From Alistipes sp. (GTDB lineage: Bacteria > Bacteroidota > Bacteroidia > Bacteroidales > Rikenellaceae): 64,000 bases of DNA. How positions within the stretch are numbered: position 1 is the stretch's first letter; every line of letters starts with the position of its first letter. Location of the stretch: the NCBI GenBank assembly GCA_017517705.1, contig JAFWYM010000044.1, positions 1 to 64,000 on the forward strand. Reading direction: 5' to 3'. The notes beneath the pieces are model-generated. The model saw only the letters and a program-made list of their open reading frames with translations, had not been told where the DNA came from and did not search any database. A program made the translations under genes and the position numbers. Of this stretch, positions 15,922 through 24,961 are shown piece by piece.

Positions 15922-17103
15922 TTAGTCAAAGGGATAAGCCGCAACAAAACAATCCTTAACACGTAACTCCTCCTGATGCGCCTTGAGATTGGCGAGGGTT
16001 ACATCACCGACGACGTAGTTATACTCCTCCGAGGTATACTGCTCGCGTATCTTAAGGAAGTTTAGGAGGTTGCGCTCCTCGGCAGTCTTATAGCGGAAGT
16101 AGATGCGGAAGATATGATCGGTGGTATAGCGCGGAAGGACAGAGTCGTTCTGCTTCTTATATTCGTAGCGGTAGTTATAGGCACATGCGGTGATGTCGCT
16201 AAGGACAGCCGAGCCCGTAGGATGCCCACCGGCGCCACGGCCGAACATAAACTGCTTGTCGTAGAAGAGACCCTTGATGACAACACCATTAAACTCATCC
16301 TCAACGCTATAGATATACTTATTACGTGAGATAAGTTGTGGCAGCACGCACATTATTAGGCGATCATCGATTTTCTCGACGTGGGCAACAAGCTTTATGC
16401 GACGATCCTTCTCCAGCGCAAAGCGTATGTCGGAGTCGTTCATCGTAGAGATACCGTAGGTGAGAATCTCCTCCGGGGCAACATATACGCCAAAGGCGTG
16501 TACGGTGATGATGATAAGCTTGAAGAGCGAGTCCCAACCATCGATATCGAGCGTGGGATTGCTCTCCGCAAAGCCCAAGTCTTGAGCGAGCTTCAGAGCA
16601 TCGCCATACGACATATTCTCGTTAAATATCTTCGAGAGGATAAAGTTAGACGAGCCATTGAGGATGCCCTTTACCGAGCATAGGAGGTCGTTGTCGTAGT
16701 ACTCCTCGAGGTTACGAATGACGGGGATAGAGCCACACGCTGAGGCGTCGTAGAGGAGTGCCGTGTTGTACTGCTCCTGCATATCGATAAGTTCGGGGAG
16801 GTGGTGACCAAGCATCTTCTTATTGCCCGAGACCACGGGGATACGACTCTTAAGCGCACGCTTAACGATATCATACGCAGCATCGGCATCGTCGATAACT
16901 TCGACAATGAGGTTTATATCCTTGTCGTTAAAGATATCGTCGGGGTTGTCGGTGAACTCGGCCTTCACGCCACGATTCTTAGATATGTCGCGCACACATA
17001 TACGCTTGATATGCACGTTATCGGAGTTGATGCGATTGAGCACGTCGTAGAGACCGTGACCCACATTTCCAAAGCCAAAGAGGCCTATATTAAGATTCTT
17101 CAT
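15922..17103 (-). CDS. hom: Homoserine dehydrogenase
   Basis: A 393-residue monofunctional homoserine dehydrogenase, reducing aspartate semialdehyde to homoserine. Visible are the nucleotide-binding GLFGFGNVGHGLYDVL, SGNKKMLG with the catalytic-region Lys, the substrate-binding ILNGSSNFIL, and LGFAESNPTLDIDGWDSLFK. No aspartokinase domain is fused and no clear ACT domain is present. It is the third gene of metY-metX-hom, three bases after metX, so it probably supplies homoserine for methionine. It ends against the palindromic element. Confidence 0.93.
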   Translation of the reverse strand: MKNLNIGLFGFGNVGHGLYDVLNRINSDNVHIKRICVRDISKNRGVKAEFTDNPDDIFNDKDINLIVEVIDDADAAYDIVKRALKSRIPVVSGNKKMLGHHLPELIDMQEQYNTALLYDASACGSIPVIRNLEEYYDNDLLCSVKGILNGSSNFILSKIFNENMSYGDALKLAQDLGFAESNPTLDIDGWDSLFKLIIITVHAFGVYVAPEEILTYGISTMNDSDIRFALEKDRRIKLVAHVEKIDDRLIMCVLPQLISRNKYIYSVEDEFNGVVIKGLFYDKQFMFGRGAGGHPTGSAVLSDITACAYNYRYEYKKQNDSVLPRYTTDHIFRIYFRYKTAEERNLLNFLKIREQYTSEEYNYVVGDVTLANLKAHQEELRVKDCFVAAYPFD

Positions 17104-17106
17104 AGA

Positions 17107-18129
17107 CTACTGTCGATTTAAGAAGTTTTGTATTATCGTATTTAGTTTTTCGTGTTCTACAAGAAAGCCATCGTGACCAAACTCCGACTCTATGAGGTGG
17201 TACTCAACATCAGCTATGCCCTCGCACAGCGGGGTGTGAGCCTCAGGCGGGAAGAGTATATCCGACGATATGGACACAACAAGCGTGCGTGCCTCAATCT
17301 TGGCAAGAGCCTCGGCAATAGAGCCACGACCACGTGCGATGTTATGCGAGTCGACAGCCTCCGAAAGGCGGTAGTACGACATAGCATTAAACCTGCGGCG
17401 CAGCTTCTCGCCCTGATACTGCTGATAGCTATGTGCTCGACGCTCGAACGACGCCTCCGTCCACGCCTCAACCTCCTGTTGTGTGGCGTTATAGGCAGCA
17501 CCTCCGCGGTAACTTATAAGCGCAATGCTGCGCGCCACAGCCATACCATCGAGGCCGGCATCATCCCTACGCTCACCCCACGTAGGGTCGAGACGTATGG
17601 CCATACGCTGCGACTCGTTGAAGGCTGCAGCCCACGGCTCGGAGTAGGTCGTCGTAGCTATAAGCGCAAGGTTCTCGGCAAAGCGAGGCTCCATGATGGC
17701 CCACTCCATACACTGGAAGCCTCCAATAGAGCTGCCTATAAGGAGCTTAACACGCTCAATGCCGAGGTGCGCAGCAAGAAGCTGATGACACGCAACCATA
17801 TCGCGCACCGTAATACGCGGGAAGTCGTAGTAGTACTTATCGCCCGTAAGCGGATTTATCGAGAGGGGCGATGTGGTGCCATAGTGCGAGCCGAGGAAGT
17901 TGGCACATACAACAAAGTAGCGTGTAGGGTCGAGAAACCGGCCCTCCTCGACCGTATGTGGCCACCAGTCCGCAACATCGGAGTTCGCCGTGAGAGCATG
18001 ACATACCCACACAACATTATCCTTCGCCTCGTTAAGTTCGCCGAAGGTATCATAGACAATATCCAACGCAGGTAATACCTCTCCCGACTCAAGCGTGATG
18101 GGTGCATTATGTCTATATAGACGGCTCAT
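17107..18129 (-). CDS. metX: Homoserine O-acetyltransferase
   Basis: A 340-residue alpha/beta hydrolase of the MetX family that acetylates homoserine. The nucleophile elbow is GSSIGGFQCMEW, the acid is in SSDILFPP and the His in SEFGHDGFL, completing the Ser-Asp-His triad. The frame is open for another 52 codons upstream, but that stretch overlaps metY and is Arg/Ser-rich shadow sequence. The ATG at 18129 follows the metY stop by one base (TAGGATG) and begins with the family-like MSRLYRHNAPITLESGEVLP. Acetyl rather than succinyl donor is inferred from similarity to MetX, not MetA. Confidence 0.93.
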   Translation of the reverse strand: MSRLYRHNAPITLESGEVLPALDIVYDTFGELNEAKDNVVWVCHALTANSDVADWWPHTVEEGRFLDPTRYFVVCANFLGSHYGTTSPLSINPLTGDKYYYDFPRITVRDMVACHQLLAAHLGIERVKLLIGSSIGGFQCMEWAIMEPRFAENLALIATTTYSEPWAAAFNESQRMAIRLDPTWGERRDDAGLDGMAVARSIALISYRGGAAYNATQQEVEAWTEASFERRAHSYQQYQGEKLRRRFNAMSYYRLSEAVDSHNIARGRGSIAEALAKIEARTLVVSISSDILFPPEAHTPLCEGIADVEYHLIESEFGHDGFLVEHEKLNTIIQNFLNRQ

Positions 18130-18130
18130 C

Positions 18131-19414
18131 CTATAAGTTATTAAGTGCCTGCTCGTAGTCGGCAATGATATCCTCGACATTCTCCAGACCGAGCGATATG
18201 CGTAGCAGGGTCGGCGTGATGCCTGCAGCACGCTTGGCCTCCTCCGAGAGCTGCTTGTGCGTTGTGGATGCCGGGTGCGTGACAACCGATATAGAGTCGC
18301 CTATCATCGTCATATTGGCCGACAACTTGAGGCTCTCGACAAACTTAACAGTGCTCTCGAGGTCGCCCTCAAGCTCTATGGTCATAACGGCCGAGGCACC
18401 AAAGCGGTAATACTTTTTGGCAAGCTCGTGACTCGGATGATCCTCAAAGCCCACGAAGCTTACACGCTTAACCTTGGGATGCTGGCGGCAGTACTCCGCA
18501 AGGCGGTATGTAGACTCCACCTCATGCTTCACACGTAGCGACAAGGTCTCCAAGCCAAGCATCATAAGGTAGGCATCGAAGGCCGAAGGACAGCAGCCAA
18601 AGTCGCGCATACCATCTACCCTACACTTCACAATAAAGGCCTGAGCACCAAAGGCATCATACAGATTAAGGCCGTGATACCCCTCCGAGGGGCCATCTAT
18701 CTGCGGGAACTTACCCGACTTGCGCCAGTCGAACTTGCCGCCATCGACAATGATACCTCCCATGGCTGTACCGTGGCCATTTATCCACTTCGTAGCCGAG
18801 TCGGTGATGATGTCGGCACCCCACTCAAAGGGGTTGCAAAGGTATCCTCCCGCACCAAAGGTGTTATCCACGATGAAAGGTATGTTGTTTGCATGTGCCA
18901 CCGTAGCGATAGCCTCAAGGTCAGCAACACGGCACGTGGGATTACCCATAGACTCGACGAATATGGCGCGTGTCTTATCGTCGACAAGCGCAGCGATATC
19001 CTCTGCATTATCACTCTTAGCCAAGCGACACTCTACGCCCAGGTTGCGCAGCGAGATGACAAACTGGTTGTGCGTACCGCCATAGAGGTAGGGCGAGGCA
19101 ACGATATTATCCCCTGCATTTGCCAAGGCCGTGACAGTGAGGAGTATTGCCGACATGCCCGAGGCTGTGGCCAACGCACCAACGCCACCATAGAGCGCAG
19201 CGATACGCTCTTCGTAGGCTGCCGTCGTGGGGTTATGCAGGCGCGTGTAGATATATCCCGCCTCGCTCAGCGTGAAGAGGTTAGCAGCATAATCGCACGT
19301 AGGAAAATGGTAGGCAGCCGTAGGATGTATGGCTATGCCACGCGACTGCGAAGCATCGACATGATAGCCACCGTGTATCTGAAGTGTCTCGAAATGTAAC
19401 TTTCTATCGTTCAT
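18131..19414 (-). CDS. metY: O-acetylhomoserine sulfhydrylase
   Basis: A 427-residue PLP enzyme of the Cys/Met metabolism family. TDSATKWINGHG carries the PLP Lys, and the N-terminal FETLQIHGGYHVD and tyrosine region YIYTRLHNPTTAAYEERIA are those of O-acetylhomoserine sulfhydrylases, which make homocysteine from O-acetylhomoserine and sulfide. It heads the metY-metX-hom operon. The promoter at 19452-19459 leaves a leader of only about 30 bases, so there is no room for a SAM riboswitch. Confidence 0.94.
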   Translation of the reverse strand: MNDRKLHFETLQIHGGYHVDASQSRGIAIHPTAAYHFPTCDYAANLFTLSEAGYIYTRLHNPTTAAYEERIAALYGGVGALATASGMSAILLTVTALANAGDNIVASPYLYGGTHNQFVISLRNLGVECRLAKSDNAEDIAALVDDKTRAIFVESMGNPTCRVADLEAIATVAHANNIPFIVDNTFGAGGYLCNPFEWGADIITDSATKWINGHGTAMGGIIVDGGKFDWRKSGKFPQIDGPSEGYHGLNLYDAFGAQAFIVKCRVDGMRDFGCCPSAFDAYLMMLGLETLSLRVKHEVESTYRLAEYCRQHPKVKRVSFVGFEDHPSHELAKKYYRFGASAVMTIELEGDLESTVKFVESLKLSANMTMIGDSISVVTHPASTTHKQLSEEAKRAAGITPTLLRISLGLENVEDIIADYEQALNNL

Positions 19415-19451
19415 AGTGGTATATATTCAGAGTGTAATTACAATATTTTTG

Positions 19452-19459
19452 CAAAGTTA
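19452..19459 (-). promoter_or_regulatory. -7 promoter box of metY operon
   Basis: Minus-strand TAACTTTG matches TAnnTTTG. A CTTTG at 19480-19484 lies about 20 bases upstream as a -33 candidate. Confidence 0.6.
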
Positions 19460-19572
19460 ATAAAAATTTTTCAAAACTCCAAAGTAAAAGTATAATTACA
19501 CAATTACCACACTGAAATACGGAGACTGCGAGCCGGAGTAAAATATGTTTAGGGTAATAATGTATCGCCAAC

Positions 19573-19606
19573 TACCATACTATTTTGAAAAAAAGTTGTA
19601 CCTTTG
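19573..19606 (+). promoter_or_regulatory. Promoter of cytidine deaminase operon
   Basis: -33-like TTTTG at 19573-19577 and -7 box TACCTTTG at 19599-19606, with Bacteroidetes-like spacing. The leader to the ATG at 19635 is about 22-28 bases. Confidence 0.65.
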
Positions 19607-19634
19607 TAGACTGAACCAACTTTGCGCATAAGCT

Positions 19635-20090
19635 ATGAAACGAACATTGGACATATCTTACGAGCACTACGCGACGCTTGCCGACCTCGATGAGGGCGAC
19701 CGTCGCCTTGTAGAGGAGGCCGAGGAGGCCACAACAACAGCAAATGCACCCTACTCACACTTCCACGTGGGTGCGGCCGTGAGGCTCAAGAGCGGACGTA
19801 CCCTCCACGCATCGAACTTCGAGAGCGAGGTATATCCCGCAGGCCTCTGTGCCGAGCGTTCGCTACTCTTCTACGTCGAGGCCAACTACGCCAACGATCC
19901 CATAGAGGCGTTAGCCATAGCCTCAAACCCCTCGGAGAGGGAGTGCTACCCTTGCGGTCAGTGCCGCCAGGTGATTGTCGATGTGGAGCGTCGACAAAAG
20001 TCGCCAATACGCGTGATCATGACAGGCGCAGGCTCGGCTACCGTCGTGGACAGCGCAGAGAAGTTATTACCCTTTACGTTCAAGCTGTAA
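19635..20090 (+). CDS. cdd: Cytidine deaminase
   Basis: A 151-residue homotetrameric-type cytidine deaminase, converting cytidine or deoxycytidine to uridine forms. Zinc ligands Cys72, Cys107 and Cys110 and the catalytic Glu74 are visible in LCAERS and PCGQCRQ. APYSHFHVGAAV near 38-49 is the usual substrate segment. It starts a plus-strand run; the next gene begins one base after its stop. Confidence 0.95.
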   Translation: MKRTLDISYEHYATLADLDEGDRRLVEEAEEATTTANAPYSHFHVGAAVRLKSGRTLHASNFESEVYPAGLCAERSLLFYVEANYANDPIEALAIASNPSERECYPCGQCRQVIVDVERRQKSPIRVIMTGAGSATVVDSAEKLLPFTFKL

Positions 20091-20091
20091 T

Positions 20092-20784
20092 ATGTTCACC
20101 ATAAACGATATACTCTACGAGGACAACCACCTCATGGTTGTCAACAAGCATGCTGGCGACCTTGTGCAGAGCGATCCCGATGGCACAGAGGCACTGGAGG
20201 ATCAGATTAAGGCGATGATAAAGGTGCGCGACCATAAGCCCGGGGCCGTATTCCTCGGCGTGGTACACCGCATCGACCGCCCCGTCAGTGGCGCTGTGGT
20301 CTTTGCCAAGACATCGAAGGCACTGGCACGTCTCAACGAGATGATACGCACAGGACAGATTAAGAAGAGCTACTGGGCCATAACCGAGAATCGCCCCGCA
20401 GAGGAGGAGGGCACACTGCGTCACTGGATTGTGCGCAACGCCAAGACCAACCGCTCACACGCCCACATACGTCCCAAGGGCGATGGTAAGGAGGCAATCC
20501 TCGACTACCGCGTGCTCGGCGCCTCGACAAACTACACCCTCGTGGAGGTAGACCTCAAGACCGGACGCCACCACCAGATACGCGCACAGCTCGGAGCCAT
20601 AGGCTGCACCATAAAGGGCGACCTGAAGTATGGCGCCAAGCGCTCGAATCCCGATGGTGGCATATCGCTACACTCACGGCGCGTGGAGTTTCTACACCCC
20701 GTAGGTGGTAAGCACATCGTGGTGACAGCACCTGTGCCTAAGAGCGACAACCTATGGCGTTTCTTCGAGGAGGCACAAGCGTAA
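20092..20784 (+). CDS. RluA-family pseudouridine synthase, single domain
   Basis: A 230-residue RluA-family synthase, isomerising uridine to pseudouridine in rRNA or tRNA. The catalytic Asp62 is in HRIDRPVSG, and the later TGRHHQIRAQL motif is typical. There is no N-terminal S4 domain, unlike the second family member at 44246. Target base is unknown. It is tightly linked to cdd. Confidence 0.93.
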   Translation: MFTINDILYEDNHLMVVNKHAGDLVQSDPDGTEALEDQIKAMIKVRDHKPGAVFLGVVHRIDRPVSGAVVFAKTSKALARLNEMIRTGQIKKSYWAITENRPAEEEGTLRHWIVRNAKTNRSHAHIRPKGDGKEAILDYRVLGASTNYTLVEVDLKTGRHHQIRAQLGAIGCTIKGDLKYGAKRSNPDGGISLHSRRVEFLHPVGGKHIVVTAPVPKSDNLWRFFEEAQA

Positions 20785-20789
20785 ACAAT

Positions 20790-20817
20790 GAGTAACGAGT
20801 AGTGAGTAGTGAGTAAT
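20790..20817. repeat. Degenerate heptamer tandem repeat, GAGTAGT type
   Basis: Four 7-base units GAGTAAC, GAGTAGT, GAGTAGT, GAGTAAT lie between the pseudouridine synthase and dtd. It recalls the heptamer repeat at 12280 and the short tandem repeats of some cyanobacteria and Bacteroidetes. Confidence 0.75.
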
Positions 20818-20863
20818 AAACACTTCACTTACTCCCAACAAATTAAATCTCCCCTAAACTAAG

Positions 20864-21316
20864 ATGCGACTACTTATTCAGCGTGTTACCGAGGCTAAGT
20901 GCCACATTGGCGGCAAGCTATTTAGCCAGATAGGCAAGGGCTTAGTAGTGCTCGTAGGCATTGGCAACGACGAGACCATCGAGGATATGGAGTGGCTCAC
21001 CAAGAAGCTCGTACAGCTACGTATCTTCGATGACGAGGCGGGCGTTATGAACCTCTCGGTCGAGGATATTACGGGCGAGGTGATGATTGTGAGCCAGTTT
21101 ACACTCCATGCCATGACCAAGAAGGGTAACCGCCCATCTTGGATAAAGGCTGCACCCGAGGCCATATCGCGCCCACTATACAACGACTTTGTAATGCGCG
21201 TAGAACGCGCACTCGGTCGCAAGGTGGCAACAGGCGAATTTGGCGCCGATATGCAGATAGAGCTCACAAACGATGGGCCCGTGACAATATGGATAGATTC
21301 AAAAAACAGAGAATAG
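20864..21316 (+). CDS. dtd: D-aminoacyl-tRNA deacylase
   Basis: A 150-residue DTD. It hydrolyses D-aminoacyl-tRNAs (and mischarged Gly-tRNA) as a translation proofreader. The two active-site motifs are SQFTLHA and NDGPVTIWID; the Gly-Pro of the second forms the chirality filter. The N-terminal MRLLIQRVTEAKC is typical. The stop codon abuts the next ATG (TAGATG). Confidence 0.95.
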   Translation: MRLLIQRVTEAKCHIGGKLFSQIGKGLVVLVGIGNDETIEDMEWLTKKLVQLRIFDDEAGVMNLSVEDITGEVMIVSQFTLHAMTKKGNRPSWIKAAPEAISRPLYNDFVMRVERALGRKVATGEFGADMQIELTNDGPVTIWIDSKNRE

Positions 21317-22879
21317 ATGCGTAACATTTTTATTACCCTCGCAGCCATACTCCTTATCGTAGGCTGCGAAAAAGAGAGCCAGCAGTTCAGCTTCACCGTC
21401 ATAGAGAGCGACATCGAAGCATTGAGCGACACCAGTGTGACGCTCACAGCTACCATCAACGCCTCGGACTTCGGGCAGATAAAGCGTTTGGGCTTTGCCG
21501 TATGTCGCTCAGGAAGTGAGAATTACGACTACTACGACACGAAGATATCACGACATATCAACATCACCATCGACAACCTCAAGCCCAACACCGAGTATAA
21601 GTGCATCGTCTTCGTGCGCACAGCAACCGACGGCTGGCAACGCCCCATCGACAGCTTTAGGACACTCCCCACAGGCAGCGAGCCTATAGAGCCCGAAGAC
21701 CCCGAAGACCCCGAGAATCCTGAAGATCCCGAGAATCCCGAAGACCCCGAGAATCCCGTGGAGCTTGAGAAGCCTACACTTAGCGCGACGAATATCACCC
21801 CCACAAGTTTCGATATCGTGTGGAATGCCATCGACAATGCCGATGGTTATGAGGTGGTTACGAGTGCCGGTGCCAAGACCATATATAACACCCAATACAA
21901 GATGGAGAATCTCGTAGCAGGCACCTACACCGTGAAGGTCAAGGCTCTGGCGGGAGAGAATACTCAATACAAGGACTCGCAATATGCCACAATATCGCAG
22001 TATGTCGAGGGTGAGAAGCAGGATGAACAGCCCATCGTCGGCAACACATACCGTATGGGATGGTTCGAGCTACCCATGGAGAGTGACAACAACAAGGATG
22101 GCATTGACGACAACAACGACACCTACTACTACGCTCACCACCTATGCGGTGGCTCCGAGAAGAACGCACAGCGCAATGGTCGCGCCCGCAACTACTCGGT
22201 ATGCTTCTCTTCGGAGCACCACTGCCCCGTATGGGTTGCAGCGCCCCGACACTCGATGTACTCGGGTTCGGCAAATCGCACAAATGCCTACACTCAAGAC
22301 CCGCAGATACCCTCTGACATACAGTACTATCGCAAGGATGCCGACAGTGGGTGCAACAATGGCCACATGCTTGGCTCGGCAGAGCGCACATCATCGACAG
22401 AGACAAACAGTCAGGTATTCTACTTCTCGAACATAGCACCGCAGTACTCCGACACCTTCAACACCGGAGGTGGTGCATGGAACAACCTCGAAGATCACAT
22501 CGACGGTCTCGTATGTGCCGACACGCTCTACACCGTGATAGGCTGTTACTTCGATAAGTATACGGACAAGTATGGCAATACGTGCTCACCCAAGAAGATA
22601 TCCTTCGGCGGTCGCTCGGACGTATCACGCCCGACGATGTTCTACTACGCCCTGCTGCGCACAAAGAGCGGAAGGTCGGGTAAGAGCGTCGTAGAGTGCT
22701 CGGCATCAGAGTTGCAGTGTGCCGCCTTCGTCATCTGCCACGAGCAAGAGAAGGGACACGAGCCCCAAGCAAAGGATATAATCTCTATCGAGGAGCTCGA
22801 GCGCCTTACGGGCTTCACCTATTTCAACAACGTACCCAACGCCCCGAAGAGCGTAGTAAACGCCTCAGACTGGCTATAA
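21317..22879 (+). CDS. Secreted DNA/RNA non-specific endonuclease lipoprotein with FN3 domains
   Basis: A 520-residue lipoprotein: lipobox IVGC (Cys17), an FN3-like domain (24-118), a Pro-Glu-Asp/Asn repeat linker (122-150), a second FN3 domain (152-231), and a nuclease domain (245-515) of the His-Me finger NUC family. The general-base His350 is in CNNGHM where most relatives have DRGH, and the metal-binding Asn region follows as FYFSNIAPQ (Asn372) and WNNLE. It should cut nucleic acids at the cell surface or periplasm, perhaps for nutrient recovery. No immunity-like gene is adjacent. It starts directly at the dtd stop and is 12 bases before the DUF4924 gene. Confidence 0.85.
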   Translation: MRNIFITLAAILLIVGCEKESQQFSFTVIESDIEALSDTSVTLTATINASDFGQIKRLGFAVCRSGSENYDYYDTKISRHINITIDNLKPNTEYKCIVFVRTATDGWQRPIDSFRTLPTGSEPIEPEDPEDPENPEDPENPEDPENPVELEKPTLSATNITPTSFDIVWNAIDNADGYEVVTSAGAKTIYNTQYKMENLVAGTYTVKVKALAGENTQYKDSQYATISQYVEGEKQDEQPIVGNTYRMGWFELPMESDNNKDGIDDNNDTYYYAHHLCGGSEKNAQRNGRARNYSVCFSSEHHCPVWVAAPRHSMYSGSANRTNAYTQDPQIPSDIQYYRKDADSGCNNGHMLGSAERTSSTETNSQVFYFSNIAPQYSDTFNTGGGAWNNLEDHIDGLVCADTLYTVIGCYFDKYTDKYGNTCSPKKISFGGRSDVSRPTMFYYALLRTKSGRSGKSVVECSASELQCAAFVICHEQEKGHEPQAKDIISIEELERLTGFTYFNNVPNAPKSVVNASDWL

Positions 22880-22891
22880 ACGATTGATAAT

Positions 22892-23446
22892 ATGCTTATA
22901 GCACTACAGAAACGTCGCGAGAATATCGCCGAATACATCCTCTACCTATGGCAGGTGGAGGATCTGCTCCGCGCCCTACAGTTTAGCCCCGAGGCCATAT
23001 ATGCCACGCTCGTGGCTAAGACCGAGGGCACGGACGAGCAGCAGAAGGAGAACATATTTAACTGGTATATGCAGATTGTCGAGCTCCTACGCAAGGAGGG
23101 CAAGGCCGAGAAGGGGCACATAGACCACACCCTCCACCTCATTGCCGACCTCCACAACTTGCACCTGCAACTGATGAAGCTCCCCGTGGGTGAGCACTAC
23201 CGCCAGACGTATGCACCTCTGGCTGCCGAGCTACCACGACTGCGCACGCTCCTCGACAACGACGACATTAGCGACACGGAGCTATGCTTCCGCGCCCTCT
23301 ATGCTGCTCTCCTCTACCGCATAAAGGGGGGTGGCGAGCAGGCTATAGCCGACACCCTCGCCGTGATATCCCCCGCCATAGGAGAGCTTGCAGCCCTCCA
23401 TGGCAAGGTTGAACGTGGCGAGTTAGACCTCTTCGATGAGAAATAA
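22892..23446 (+). CDS. DUF4924 family protein
   Basis: A 184-residue soluble, all-helical protein that begins with a family-like MLIALQKRRENIAEYILYLW. It matches DUF4924, a Bacteroidetes family without a known function. There are no catalytic motifs or membrane segments. It closes the cdd-to-DUF4924 gene run; no good terminator hairpin is visible after it. Confidence 0.75.
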   Translation: MLIALQKRRENIAEYILYLWQVEDLLRALQFSPEAIYATLVAKTEGTDEQQKENIFNWYMQIVELLRKEGKAEKGHIDHTLHLIADLHNLHLQLMKLPVGEHYRQTYAPLAAELPRLRTLLDNDDISDTELCFRALYAALLYRIKGGGEQAIADTLAVISPAIGELAALHGKVERGELDLFDEK

Positions 23447-23512
23447 TAGGCTCGATGAGGCAACAAGAGATGCACAAAACACAACAAATAATGAAATATT
23501 TTTCCGATTTCG

Positions 23513-23543
23513 TTTGCATTTACAAAAAATCGTTGTACCTTTG
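23513..23543 (+). promoter_or_regulatory. Promoter of rpmH
   Basis: -33-like TTTG (23513-23516) and -7 TACCTTTG (23536-23543), about 20 bases apart: a model Bacteroidetes promoter. The leader to the rpmH ATG is about 50 bases. Confidence 0.75.
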
Positions 23544-23597
23544 CACCTCGCATAGAAAGCGTTAAAAGGAACAAAACAATAAAAAACAGATACAACT

Positions 23598-23765
23598 ATG
23601 GCAATGAAAAGAACTTACCAGCCTTCTCGTCGCAAGAGAATCAACAAGCACGGTTTCCGTCAGAGAATGGCTACTGCTAATGGCCGCAAGGTATTGGCTG
23701 CACGTCGCGCTAAGGGTCGCAAGAAGTTGACTGTATCAGACGAGGCTACATTCAAGTACAACTAG
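23598..23765 (+). CDS. rpmH: Large-subunit ribosomal protein bL34
   Basis: A 55-residue Arg/Lys-rich protein with [37 protein letters not shown] and [11 protein letters not shown], diagnostic of bL34. The ATG at 23598 adds two residues before the usual MKRTYQP start at 23604; either may be used. It is not next to rnpA or dnaA here, and its own promoter and terminator make it a single-gene unit. Confidence 0.96.
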   Translation: MAMKRTYQPSRRKRINKHGFRQRMATANGRKVLAARRAKGRKKLTVSDEATFKYN

Positions 23766-23790
23766 TCTGCTGGCGACAGAGCGAAAATTA

Positions 23791-23826
23791 GAGGGTGCTA
23801 ACAATTGTTGGTGCCCTCCTTTTTTA
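23791..23826 (+). terminator. Terminator of rpmH
   Basis: A self-complementary segment 23791-23818 (12 pairs with three GU, tight loop) is followed by CTTTTTT. The 5' arm GAGGGTGCTAA is also a perfect complement to 23890-23900. Confidence 0.85.
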
Positions 23827-23849
23827 AGAAGAGCGAGGGGCATAATTCT

Positions 23850-23891
23850 GGTTATAGCTACAGTTATAGTTATGATTACGGTTACAGCATT
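23850..23891. repeat. Degenerate hexamer repeat upstream of obgE
   Basis: Seven hexamer-spaced units resembling GGTTAT/AGTTAT/GGTTAC run in register over 42 bases in the obgE leader. The first six are clear, the last (AGCATT) is weak. Confidence 0.6.
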
Positions 23892-23923
23892 AGCACCCTC
23901 ATGTATTAAAAAGGTATATTATC

Positions 23924-24940
23924 ATGGCAGGAAGCAACTTCGTAGATTACGTTAAGATATTCGCACGCTCAGGACATGGCGGTGCCGGCTCGTCGCACTT
24001 CCGCAGAGAGAAGTTCGTGGCCTTTGGTGGCCCCGATGGTGGCGATGGCGGCAAGGGTGGCAGCATCATCCTTCAGGGCGACAAGCAGTATTGGACACTC
24101 ATACACCTCAAGTACAAGCGTCACCAGTTTGCTGAGGATGGCGAGAATGGCCACGGAGCACGCTCGACGGGTGCCGATGCCAAGGATATCATCATACCCG
24201 TACCCCTGGGTACCGTCGCCAAGCAGGTGATGACCGACGAGGAGACGGGCGAAACATACACCGAGGTCGTCGGCGAGGTTACGGAGCATGGCGAGCAGCT
24301 CGTGCTGCTCAAGGGTGGCCGCGGAGGCTTGGGCAACTGGCACTTCAAGACCCCCACAAACCAAGCACCACGCTATGCACAGCCCGGCGAGGAGGGACAG
24401 GAGGGTGCCTTCATCCTCGAGCTTAAGGTCTTGGCCGACGTAGGTCTCGTAGGCTTCCCCAATGCCGGCAAGTCGACACTCCTCTCGGTGGTATCTGCCG
24501 CGAAGCCCAAGATTGCCAACTACGCCTTCACCACACTCGAGCCCAACCTCGGCATCGTATCGGTGCGCGACGACCACTCCTTCGTGATGGCCGACATACC
24601 GGGCATCATCGAGGGTGCGCATGAGGGTCGCGGCCTCGGAACACGCTTCCTACGTCACATCGAGCGCAACTCGGTATTACTCTTCATGATACCTGCCGAC
24701 AGCGACGACATAGCACGCGACTATGAGGTGTTGCTCGGCGAGCTCACAGAGTACAACCCCGAGCTTCTGGACAAGCAGCGCCTTTTGGCTATCACGAAGT
24801 GCGATATGCTCGACGACGAGCTCATCGAAGAGATGCGAGCACACCTTCCCGAGGGCATAAAGTCGATATTCATATCGTCGGTGGCAAATATGAACATCAC
24901 CAAGCTCAAGGATATGCTCTGGGAGGCATTGCAGATGTAA
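23924..24940 (+). CDS. obgE: GTPase Obg
   Basis: A 338-residue Obg GTPase, which acts in 50S ribosome assembly and stress control. The glycine-rich Obg fold occupies 1-158 (GGDGGKGG and related turns), followed by the G domain with P-loop GFPNAGKST (about 166-176), switch [17 protein letters not shown] and TKCD. There is no long C-terminal extension. No strong -7 box was found in its leader. Confidence 0.96.
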   Translation: MAGSNFVDYVKIFARSGHGGAGSSHFRREKFVAFGGPDGGDGGKGGSIILQGDKQYWTLIHLKYKRHQFAEDGENGHGARSTGADAKDIIIPVPLGTVAKQVMTDEETGETYTEVVGEVTEHGEQLVLLKGGRGGLGNWHFKTPTNQAPRYAQPGEEGQEGAFILELKVLADVGLVGFPNAGKSTLLSVVSAAKPKIANYAFTTLEPNLGIVSVRDDHSFVMADIPGIIEGAHEGRGLGTRFLRHIERNSVLLFMIPADSDDIARDYEVLLGELTEYNPELLDKQRLLAITKCDMLDDELIEEMRAHLPEGIKSIFISSVANMNITKLKDMLWEALQM

Positions 24941-24961
24941 TAGGGGCATAACAGAAACAAC

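Noticed and set aside
15777..15962. 61-codon minus-strand ORF inside the palindrome
   Set aside because: It lies in the inverted-repeat arms and overlaps the end of hom; open frame is expected by chance and no homology is recognised.
18130..18285. Longer N-terminus for metX
   Set aside because: The extra 52 codons overlap metY and are Arg/Ser-rich; the ATG at 18129 follows the metY stop by one base and starts with family-like sequence.
19415..19460. SAM riboswitch upstream of metY
   Set aside because: The leader after the -7 box is only about 30 bases and shows no stems, too short for any known SAM riboswitch class.
21680..21765. CRISPR-like short repeats
   Set aside because: The repeats have no unique spacers and encode an in-frame Pro-Glu-Asp linker; the same applies to 38954-39013 and 37670-37770.
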